Below are positions 1-6,835 of a stretch of DNA of 64,000 nt, one piece after another; position 1 is the first letter of the stretch, and every line of letters starts with the position of its first letter. A program made the translations under genes and the position numbers. The notes beneath the pieces are model-generated. The model worked only from the letters and a program-made list of their open reading frames with translations. It was not told the DNA's origin and ran no database searches. The stretch spans positions 682,001 through 746,000 of the forward strand of contig NZ_JAUSUF010000001.1 of the NCBI RefSeq assembly GCF_030813415.1. The letters are read 5' to 3'. The DNA comes from Eubacterium multiforme. GTDB taxonomy: Bacteria > Bacillota > Clostridia > Clostridiales > Clostridiaceae.

Positions 1-1963
1 TAGTTGTATTAATTCCTTCTCCTGGAATTGATACAAAATCTTTTACAGGAGGTAATTCTATTTTTCTATCATTAGCCTCATTAACTATTGCTTCTCCTAA
101 AGGATGTTCTGAGCCTTTTTCAGCAGCTGCTGCAACTTTAAGAAGTTCATCATCTTTAATGGAAATTCCTAAAATATCTGTTACCTTTGGTTTTCCTTCA
201 GTAATTGTACCTGTTTTATCAAATATAATTGTATTTATTTTATGAGCCTCTTCAAGGGCAACTCCACTTTTTATAAGAACTCCATTTTCAGCTCCTTTAC
301 CTGTACTTACCATAATAGCTGTTGGTGTTGCTAATCCTAAAGCACAAGGGCAAGCTATTACAAGAACAGATATTAATATATTTAATGAAAATTCTAAGTT
401 TTCATTTCCAATAAAGTGCCAAGCAAGAGCTGATACTATTGAAAGAATAATTACTACTGGTACAAAGTATCCTGAAATAACATCTGCAAGTCTTGCAATT
501 GGTGCCTTTGTACCTTGAGCATCTTCAACTAAATTAATAATTTTTGAAAGAACTGTATCTTTACCAACTTTAGTTACTTTATATTTAAACATTCCATACT
601 TATTAATACTTGCTCCAAAAACTTCATCTCCTGGATTTTTATCAACTGGAATACTTTCTCCTGTAAGCATAGATTCATCTATACTTGTTGTTCCTTCTAC
701 AACTTCTCCATCAACTGGTAGTCTCTCTCCTGGTTTTACTAATATAATGTCATTAACCCTAACATCTTCAATTCCTACTGTTTTCTCTTTTCCATCAACT
801 ATTATCGTAGCTGTCTTTGGTGCAAGACCCATAAGCTTATTTATTGCATCTGATGTTTTACCTTTAGTTATAGCCTCTAAAAATTTACCAAGACTTATAA
901 ATGTAACAATCATACCTGCTGATTCAAAATATAAATGATGTGCAAAATGAGCATCTCCACCAATTATCTTAACTAAAGCATATATTCCATAAAGGGTAGC
1001 TGCACTACTTCCAAGGGTAATTAAAGTATCCATATTAGGACTTAAATGAAATAAGTTTCTAAATCCATGAATAAAAAATTCTCTACCTATAAAAATTATT
1101 ATTAATGCTAATATTAATTGAATAAAAGCATAATTAAATGGATTAATATTTGGATCTATAATGCTAGGAACAGGAACTCCAATCATAGGTCCCATTGAAA
1201 TAATCATAAGAGGAATTGCAAAAACTAAAGACCAAACAAATCTATTTCTAGCCTTCTTTACTTTTTCTTCCCCTTCTTTTTTATTATCATCTTTGTTGTC
1301 TTCTTTTATTTCAATAGCTTCATATCCAGCCTTTTTAACTGCATTTTCTATATCTTCAGCTGATATTTTTCTTCTATCATACTTTACATTCATATCTTCA
1401 ACAGCTAAATTTACAGTAGCACTACTTACACCATCTAATTTATTAATAACTTTTTCAACTCTACTTGAGCAAGAGGCACAAGTCATTCCATTAATTTTAA
1501 AATGCCCATGAGCTTCTGATGAAGTTTCATCCTCTAACTCCTCTGCACCATAACCTGCTTTTTTAATTTTATTTATAATATCCTCTGATGAGATTGTATC
1601 TTTATCATATTTAATAGTAGCCTTCTCTGTTGCAAGATTTACTACTGCATTTTCAACACCCTCTGTTCTATTTAATACTTTTTCAATTCTACTTGAACAG
1701 GATGCACAGGTCATTCCACTTATTTTATAATTTTTATTTTCTATAGAATCACTATTTATCTCAATAGCTTCATAACCTGCCTTTTTAACCTTTTCTTCTA
1801 TATCAGAAACATTAACTTTATCTTTATCATAATTAACTGTCATCTTTTCCGTGGCAAGATTTACTACTGCATTATTTACGCCATCCATTTTATTTACAAT
1901 TTTTTCAACTCTACTTGAACAGGATGCACAGGTCATTCCATTTACTTTAAATTCTTTTTTCAA
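1..1963 (-). CDS. copA: Copper-translocating P-type ATPase CopA (3' part beyond window)
   Basis: Exports Cu(I) across the membrane by ATP hydrolysis. The N-terminus has three heavy-metal-associated domains, each with the motif GMTCASC (near positions 1930, 1710 and 1480 on the complement). The ion-binding CPC motif lies at 344-352 and the phosphorylation motif DKTGT at about 206-220. The window ends before the nucleotide-binding and hinge regions are complete, so about 654 residues are visible. The start is a TTG at 1961-1963, eight bases after GGAGG; the nearby ATG is out of frame and stops at once. It lies 93 bp downstream of csoR and is probably co-transcribed from the copper-responsive promoter. 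Three metal-binding domains is more than the one or two usual in Gram-positive CopA. Family assignment is very secure. Confidence 0.95.
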   Translation of the reverse strand, partial: MKKEFKVNGMTCASCSSRVEKIVNKMDGVNNAVVNLATEKMTVNYDKDKVNVSDIEEKVKKAGYEAIEINSDSIENKNYKISGMTCASCSSRIEKVLNRTEGVENAVVNLATEKATIKYDKDTISSEDIINKIKKAGYGAEELEDETSSEAHGHFKINGMTCASCSSRVEKVINKLDGVSSATVNLAVEDMNVKYDRRKISAEDIENAVKKAGYEAIEIKEDNKDDNKKEGEEKVKKARNRFVWSLVFAIPLMIISMGPMIGVPVPSIIDPNINPFNYAFIQLILALIIIFIGREFFIHGFRNLFHLSPNMDTLITLGSSAATLYGIYALVKIIGGDAHFAHHLYFESAGMIVTFISLGKFLEAITKGKTSDAINKLMGLAPKTATIIVDGKEKTVGIEDVRVNDIILVKPGERLPVDGEVVEGTTSIDESMLTGESIPVDKNPGDEVFGASINKYGMFKYKVTKVGKDTVLSKIINLVEDAQGTKAPIARLADVISGYFVPVVIILSIVSALAWHFIGNENLEFSLNILISVLVIACPCALGLATPTAIMVSTGKGAENGVLIKSGVALEEAHKINTIIFDKTGTITEGKPKVTDILGISIKDDELLKVAAAAEKGSEHPLGEAIVNEANDRKIELPPVKDFVSIPGEGINTT

Positions 1964-2056
1964 ATCATTTCCCTCCTTTATGAATTTTTATAAATTTAGT
2001 TTTAAACTATATATTTAAATTAAAATTTTATCTTAATATAAAAAAATATTTAAATA

Positions 2057-2326
2057 TTATTTATCTATAAGCTTTGTTAAAATGCTTATTATTTCTTCAA
2101 TCTTTTTATCCTTTTCCTCTTCATTATTAAAAGCTTCCTTTACACAGTGATGCATATGCTGTGTTAATACATGTTTATTAGCTTTTTTAAGTAATCCTTG
2201 TGCTGCTATTATTTGATTTGAAATATCAATACAATATCTCCCTTCTTCTAACATTTTTATAATTCCATCTATTTGTCCTCTACAAGTTTTTAGAACTTGT
2301 ACTGCTTTTTTCTTATCTTCATTCAC
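2057..2326 (-). CDS. csoR: Copper-sensing transcriptional repressor CsoR
   Basis: An 89-residue, all-helical DUF156/CsoR-family repressor. In this family Cu(I) binding to a Cys-His-Cys site releases DNA. The matching residues are visible: Cys in RYCIDI, and His and Cys in HMHHCV. The start is a GTG (2326) preceded by AAGGAG; the two ATG codons just upstream are out of frame. It lies upstream of copA on the same strand, behind a good promoter and a G/C-tract inverted repeat of the kind CsoR binds. Predicted role: copper-inducible autoregulation and control of copA. A related metal or sulfide sensor is possible, but the copA neighbour favours copper. Confidence 0.92.
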   Translation of the reverse strand: MNEDKKKAVQVLKTCRGQIDGIIKMLEEGRYCIDISNQIIAAQGLLKKANKHVLTQHMHHCVKEAFNNEEEKDKKIEEIISILTKLIDK

Positions 2327-2341
2327 TATACATCATCTCCT

Positions 2342-2364
2342 TACCCCCTCCCTATAGGGGTGTA
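2342..2364 (-). promoter_or_regulatory. Putative CsoR operator
   Basis: An inverted repeat with TACCCC on the left and GGGGTGTA on the right, separated by a short A/T-centred spacer. It lies between the csoR promoter and start codon. CsoR operators are G/C-tract dyads of this form in otherwise AT-rich DNA. The assignment is by resemblance and position. Confidence 0.75.
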
Positions 2365-2377
2365 TTTCTTGATTAAA

Positions 2378-2406
2378 AATATACTCTAATTGATAAATCT
2401 TGTCAA
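2378..2406 (-). promoter_or_regulatory. Sigma-A promoter of csoR-copA
   Basis: On the minus strand, TTGACA (2401-2406), a 17-bp spacer and TATATT (2378-2383). The CsoR operator begins 14 bp downstream, overlapping the expected start of transcription, which fits repression. Confidence 0.75.
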
Positions 2407-2477
2407 CTACTTTATTTGTTTATTAAATATTATTTTTAAGTTTATTCATAAAAATAATATTTAATAAAATTTTTCAA

Positions 2478-2513
2478 AACAAAAGAACCTAGCATTATTT
2501 TATGTTAGGTTCT
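2478..2513 (-). terminator. Rho-independent terminator after CBS-domain gene
   Basis: A stem of 12 bp with one mismatch (arms 2484-2495 and 2502-2513), followed on the minus strand by a T-rich run. It ends the transcript that carries the CBS-domain gene. Confidence 0.8.
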
Positions 2514-2528
2514 CAATTATAAACATAC

Positions 2529-2933
2529 TTATTTCATTATTTCATTGTAGCAATAATTTATTATATCGCTTCTCTTTATGATCCCTATAAATATTCCATC
2601 ATCATCCACAACTGGAACAAAATTTTGGTTAACTGCAAGGGATATTAAGCTTTCAATATCTGCATTAATTGAAACGCTTTTATGTGTTCTTCTTGTTTTT
2701 ATATCTTTTACTTTTACACTCTCTGTATTCTTAAAATTAAGTTCTGGAGTATTTTTAAGCTTCCATAATAAATCCCCTTCAGTTAAGGTAGAAACATATC
2801 TTCCATTCTTATCTATTAATGGAATTGCAGTATATCCATGGTGCTCCATTCTCTCCATAACTTGTCTCATTGTAGATTCTAAATTCTCACAAACCACTTC
2901 ATTTTTAGGTGTAAGAAAAAATGCTATATTCAT
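2529..2933 (-). CDS. CBS-domain protein
   Basis: A 134-residue protein made of two CBS motifs (about residues 10-60 and 75-130), recognisable by GYTAIPLIDKNGRYVSTLTEGDLL and FVPVVDDDGIFIGIIKRSDI-type segments. CBS pairs bind adenine nucleotides and act as energy or ligand sensors. No catalytic domain is attached, so it is a stand-alone regulatory module whose partner cannot be told from sequence. The start ATG has AAAGGG seven bases upstream. It lies 72 bp downstream of the exonuclease gene with no clear terminator between them, so it may be the last gene of the MutS-like/exonuclease transcript. Confidence 0.85.
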   Translation of the reverse strand: MNIAFFLTPKNEVVCENLESTMRQVMERMEHHGYTAIPLIDKNGRYVSTLTEGDLLWKLKNTPELNFKNTESVKVKDIKTRRTHKSVSINADIESLISLAVNQNFVPVVDDDGIFIGIIKRSDIINYCYNEIMK

Positions 2934-3005
2934 AGTTAACCCTTTCCTTTTTATATTTTATTTATATACCTTTAATTCTATTTTATCATATTTTTGTTAA
3001 CATTG

Positions 3006-3923
3006 TTATAAAGCTTTCTCTTTCTTAAGAAAATATTTATCTAATTTATAACTATAATCTAAATAATCTAACTCATCTATAATAGTACCTATTTCAGAAT
3101 ATATAATATCTCCATGAAGTGTTTTTTTAATTATAACTTCATTTAAAACGGAGGCATTACACTTTGAACACTTTCCAACAGATAAAAATCTCCATCTAAA
3201 AGGCATATATTCAAAATCTAGTTCTAATTTCTTATTACATCTTGGACATAAAGATTTAATTTTCGAATTATCTAAATTAACTCCACTAAGTTCTTTCACT
3301 GTTATAGCTGGCATATCATATATATTATCTATTATATATCCTTTAACTATTCTATAATTATAAATTCTTTTAAATACTTGAACAGTAAACTGTGCATCAT
3401 TTAATGCATCATGAAGAAGCTTACTATCAATTCTTATATTTAATTTTTTAAGTGCATTTTTTAAGCTTAAAGATTTTTTCATTCCTAAAATCTTACTTGA
3501 ATATTCTTGTACATCTAAATATTTTTCAATCCATTTTAAATCTTTAAACTTATGATAATGTGCATTTATAATAATCTGTGCAATATCATCCTTTGCCCAG
3601 GAACAAACTACATCATCCCCTGCAAAATCCTTAAGTTTTTTAATTCCCTCTTCAAAGCTTACCCCTCGCTTTAAATCTTCTTCTGTTATATTTGTAATTT
3701 CTGTTATTTCAGGATTTAAAACTGGTATAATGGAAGGCTTAATATAAGCTTTAAGCCTCCCTATTACCTTCATATATTTATCCACTTTAATAGCACCAAT
3801 TTCTATTATTTCATTTTGTATATTAAGTTCTTTTAACTCTGGATACTTATCATAAAAATTAGGATAATATTTTGTTATATTATTTAAATTATTAAATTCT
3901 AAATCCATTATTATATATCCCAT
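3006..3923 (-). CDS. DEDDh 3'-5' exonuclease with C-terminal zinc ribbon
   Basis: A 305-residue protein of the RNase T/DNA polymerase III epsilon superfamily. The exonuclease motifs are visible: D7 and E9 (MDLEF), an acidic motif II near residues 110-115 (SWAKDD), and motif III H..D (HDALNDA, near residue 168). These bind two metal ions for nucleotide hydrolysis. The last 90 residues add two CxxC pairs (CPRC near 226, CSKC near 251), a zinc-ribbon-like element that may bind nucleic acid. The start has GAGAGG upstream. It follows the MutS-like gene by 29 bp, so the two are probably co-transcribed. Substrate, RNA or DNA, is unknown. Confidence 0.85.
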   Translation of the reverse strand: MGYIIMDLEFNNLNNITKYYPNFYDKYPELKELNIQNEIIEIGAIKVDKYMKVIGRLKAYIKPSIIPVLNPEITEITNITEEDLKRGVSFEEGIKKLKDFAGDDVVCSWAKDDIAQIIINAHYHKFKDLKWIEKYLDVQEYSSKILGMKKSLSLKNALKKLNIRIDSKLLHDALNDAQFTVQVFKRIYNYRIVKGYIIDNIYDMPAITVKELSGVNLDNSKIKSLCPRCNKKLELDFEYMPFRWRFLSVGKCSKCNASVLNEVIIKKTLHGDIIYSEIGTIIDELDYLDYSYKLDKYFLKKEKAL

Positions 3924-3952
3924 ATAAAAGGTTCCTCTCTTTTCTCTCCTTT

Positions 3953-5701
3953 TTATTTAAATTCAATACCTGCAAGCTTCATAAGATGTATAGCATTTTG
4001 AGTTTCACTCTTGCCTTTTCTTAACTTGTAATCAAACTTTATTTTATTATCTTCATAATATTCTCTAAAGTTATAATTTTCTATTCTACTATCAATCTTC
4101 TCTAAATCACATAACTCTAAATCATGTGTAGACACAAGACCAATAGCTCCCCCATTTATTAGTTGTTTTATAAGTTCTGTTGCACCAGTATGTCTATCTA
4201 CTGAGTTGGTTCCCTTAAATATTTCATCTAATAAGAAAAATACATTTTCTCCTTTTTTTGTTGCTTCTATTAATATTTTTATCCTAAGAATTTCAGCATA
4301 GAAGGATGATGTGTTTTCCTCTAAATTATCCTTAGTTCTCATACATGTATATATATTAAATATCCCACAGGAGAATTCTTCACAAAATACAGGTGCACCA
4401 ATATATGATAATAATAAATTAAGACCTATAGTTCTTAAAAATGTACTCTTTCCTGACATATTAGAACCAGTTATTAAAGTTACTTTCTTTTTGCCTTCAA
4501 GTGAGTAATCATTTCTAACTGCCTTTTCTCCAAGTAATGGATGACCTATCTTCTTTCCTTCAACTTCTTTTTTATCTAAAATATTTGGGAAAGTCCAATT
4601 ACTAAAATCAAAATATAAATTAGATATGCTATTTAATGCATCAATTTCACTCATAACATCTATCCAATCATCTAAATACTTAGAATTCTTATTTTTCCAA
4701 TCTTCTAAATTCTCCACTATAAATACATCAGAGAAAATAAATATGTTAAGTATTAAATAGTAAGCATTTCCTGAACTATCCCCTATCCAATCTAATAGAC
4801 TTGATAATTTTCTCATTTCTTTACTACAAGAACTATTACTATTATTTTTTAAATTTCCTTTTATATCCTTTAAATATTTAGATTTAAAATCTTCTTTTTC
4901 TATTAATTCTAATATTTCAGCATAGGATTTTATTGTATCCTTTATACTGTTAAACATATCTAAATCTTCTTTACGATCCTTTATTAATAACTTTATTACC
5001 GCAAAGTTAATTAATAAAACTAACAATATATAACTAGGTGGAATAATCTTTAATACTGAAAAAACTATACTTAAAAATGTTATAAATATAAATATGTAAG
5101 CTACTATCTTTTTGCTTACCCCTGTTTTTTCATTTTTTTCTCTGCTCCAATTTAAAAAGGCTTCTAATTCATTTATTTCCTTTTTCTTATTTTTTATTTT
5201 CTTTTTTCCCTTAACTAAAAGTTCTTGTCTCCACTCTATCTTTTCGCCAAGTTCTTTAATAGCTTCCTGTTTATTTTCTATTAAATCCTTTGTTGGTAGT
5301 TTTTTAAGAGTTAATTTATCTACAAGTCTTTCTCTTCCACCCTTTGTTAAAGTGTCATTTATTAATTGAAATAAAGAGCTTTTTCCGAATATATCTATGT
5401 CTGAAGAAAAGGGATGTGAATCATTTATAAATTCTTTTCCGTCATCTTCTATCTTTTTAAACTCCCCATTTATTCTTTTAACTCCCTTTTCATTTATCTC
5501 TAAAAATCTTTCAGAATTAGCTTTTCTATTTATTAATTTATTATGATAAGTAACTACATAAATACCAATAGCAGCTAATACTATTTCACTAATAATTAAA
5601 AGGGAAATATTATCTTGTTTATATAAAATATATCCTAAAATTATCATTACAACTACTATAACAAGCCTTCCCCATCCAATAGTTGCAATTTTCTTTTCCA
5701 T
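3953..5701 (-). CDS. Membrane-anchored MutS-family ATPase
   Basis: A 582-residue protein with the MutS ATPase domain at its C-terminus: Walker A GSNMSGKST near residue 410, Walker B FFLLDEIFKGTN near 490, and the following STHD motif. It lacks the mismatch-recognition domain of MutS1. Instead it has two hydrophobic pairs (about residues 10-50 and 200-240) that look like membrane segments. It belongs to the poorly characterised membrane MutS-like group of Firmicutes, and a role in mismatch repair should not be assumed. The ATG used here has only a weak ribosome-binding site. The reading frame is open upstream to a strong site at 5771-5775, so translation may begin 21 residues earlier at a non-AUG codon. 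Confidence 0.85.
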   Translation of the reverse strand: MEKKIATIGWGRLVIVVVMIILGYILYKQDNISLLIISEIVLAAIGIYVVTYHNKLINRKANSERFLEINEKGVKRINGEFKKIEDDGKEFINDSHPFSSDIDIFGKSSLFQLINDTLTKGGRERLVDKLTLKKLPTKDLIENKQEAIKELGEKIEWRQELLVKGKKKIKNKKKEINELEAFLNWSREKNEKTGVSKKIVAYIFIFITFLSIVFSVLKIIPPSYILLVLLINFAVIKLLIKDRKEDLDMFNSIKDTIKSYAEILELIEKEDFKSKYLKDIKGNLKNNSNSSCSKEMRKLSSLLDWIGDSSGNAYYLILNIFIFSDVFIVENLEDWKNKNSKYLDDWIDVMSEIDALNSISNLYFDFSNWTFPNILDKKEVEGKKIGHPLLGEKAVRNDYSLEGKKKVTLITGSNMSGKSTFLRTIGLNLLLSYIGAPVFCEEFSCGIFNIYTCMRTKDNLEENTSSFYAEILRIKILIEATKKGENVFFLLDEIFKGTNSVDRHTGATELIKQLINGGAIGLVSTHDLELCDLEKIDSRIENYNFREYYEDNKIKFDYKLRKGKSETQNAIHLMKLAGIEFK

Positions 5702-5770
5702 ATTATTTATTTCACTTTTACTCTTTTTTATATTGCTTTTGTAATATTCTAGGGCATTAATAATAATACG

Positions 5771-5776
5771 CCTCCT
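5771..5776 (-). promoter_or_regulatory. Strong ribosome-binding site without an in-frame AUG/GUG/UUG
   Basis: AGGAGG on the minus strand. Six bases downstream the MutS-like frame reads ATT (5762-5764), with adjacent ATT codons on each side and no stop before the annotated ATG at 5701. The only nearby ATG (5755-5757) is in another frame and is followed by one codon and a stop. Confidence 0.55.
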
Positions 5777-5812
5777 TTACTAATTTTTACATATATTATA
5801 TCACATTAATTA

Positions 5813-5859
5813 TAAAAAAAGGTTTGAATAGTTTCTATTTTTAACTAATTCAAACCTTT
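5813..5859 (-). terminator. Terminator after metal-binding lipoprotein gene
   Basis: A long stem (arms around 5820-5837 and 5842-5859) with an uninterrupted T-run on the minus strand, six bases past the stop codon at 5865. Confidence 0.85.
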
Positions 5860-5864
5860 AAAAA

Positions 5865-6761
5865 TTAATTTTCTTCTTGTAGGCATTTATAAATTACATC
5901 TAAATCGTATTTCATACCTTCTAAATATGTTTTATTATCTTCTAGTGATTCTAATGTATATATTTTTTCAACTTTAGCTCCAGCTTCCCTTGCTAATGTT
6001 TCTGAAGCTTTTGGTGATGCTAAACTTTCTGAAAATACTGTTTTTATTTTATTTTTCTTGCAGTATGCAGCAAGTTCTTCTAACTTCTTTGGAGTTGGTT
6101 CTCCATCTGCAAATAAATCACTAATTGATTTTTGAGTTAATCCAAATTCTCTACATAAGTATCCAAAAGCTGCATGTCCTGTTACAAAATCTTTATTTTT
6201 AAGTTTTTCGAATTTTGGTTTATACTCATTATTTAAATCACTAAATTCTTTTTTTAGTTTTTCATAATTTTTTTCGTAATATTGTTTATTTGAAGGATCT
6301 TTTTCTATTAATGCATTTTTTATATTATCAGCTTGAACTGTTGCTTCCTTTAAACTAAGCCAAACATGTGGATCTGTCTTATCCCCATCTTTAATTACCT
6401 TAACGCCTTTACTTGCATCAATTGTAGTAGTTTTACTATTATCTATTTGTCCTTTTACATCCTTAAGCCAAGTTTCCATTCCAAGTCCATTACAAATAAA
6501 TAAAGTACTATTTGTAAGATCTTTAAGTTGTGTTGGCTTCAACTCAAAATCATGTGGCTCTTGTCCTGGACCAACTAGAGTTTTAATATCTACTTTGTCT
6601 CCGCCAATCATCTTAGTAAATTGTTCTAATGGATAAATTGAAACTGTAACCATTAATTTTCCGTCACTAGATTTTTTTGTTTCTTCTTTTCCATTTCCTG
6701 AACATCCAATTAACCCTATAGCTATAAGTAACGTTCCTATTATTCCTATTATTTTTTTCAA
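5865..6761 (-). CDS. Zinc/manganese ABC transporter substrate-binding lipoprotein (ZnuA family)
   Basis: A cluster A-I solute-binding protein that delivers Zn or Mn to an ABC permease. From the TTG start chosen here it has 298 residues. Its signal peptide ends at a lipobox (LIGC, lipidated Cys20). The expected metal ligands are all present: PHDF, DPHVW, GHAAFGY and an acidic residue in FSESLASP. TTG at 6759-6761 is preferred over the upstream ATG (6845) because GAGAGGTG lies just before it and because the ATG would put 28 charged residues ahead of the signal peptide. No permease or ATPase gene is adjacent, so it must work with subunits encoded elsewhere. It has its own promoter and terminator. 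Zn versus Mn cannot be decided. Confidence 0.9.
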   Translation of the reverse strand: MKKIIGIIGTLLIAIGLIGCSGNGKEETKKSSDGKLMVTVSIYPLEQFTKMIGGDKVDIKTLVGPGQEPHDFELKPTQLKDLTNSTLFICNGLGMETWLKDVKGQIDNSKTTTIDASKGVKVIKDGDKTDPHVWLSLKEATVQADNIKNALIEKDPSNKQYYEKNYEKLKKEFSDLNNEYKPKFEKLKNKDFVTGHAAFGYLCREFGLTQKSISDLFADGEPTPKKLEELAAYCKKNKIKTVFSESLASPKASETLAREAGAKVEKIYTLESLEDNKTYLEGMKYDLDVIYKCLQEEN

Positions 6762-6804
6762 ACTCTGCACCTCTCTTGCATATGATTTGCATTTGCATGT
6801 TCTA

Positions 6805-6833
6805 ATTTTAATATAGTTTGACATTATTGTCAA
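6805..6833 (-). promoter_or_regulatory. Promoter of the metal-binding lipoprotein gene with an inverted repeat on the -35
   Basis: TTGACA (6828-6833), a 17-bp spacer and TAAAAT (6805-6810) on the minus strand. The -35 is one arm of an inverted repeat (TTGACA/TGTCAA arms, 6818-6833, 4-bp centre). A repressor bound there would block RNA polymerase, as expected for a metal-regulated uptake gene. The regulator is not identified. Confidence 0.65.
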
Positions 6834-6835
6834 TT

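Noticed and set aside
2578..3000. 140-codon plus-strand open frame
   Set aside because: Entirely opposite the CBS-domain gene, whose domain match is clear.
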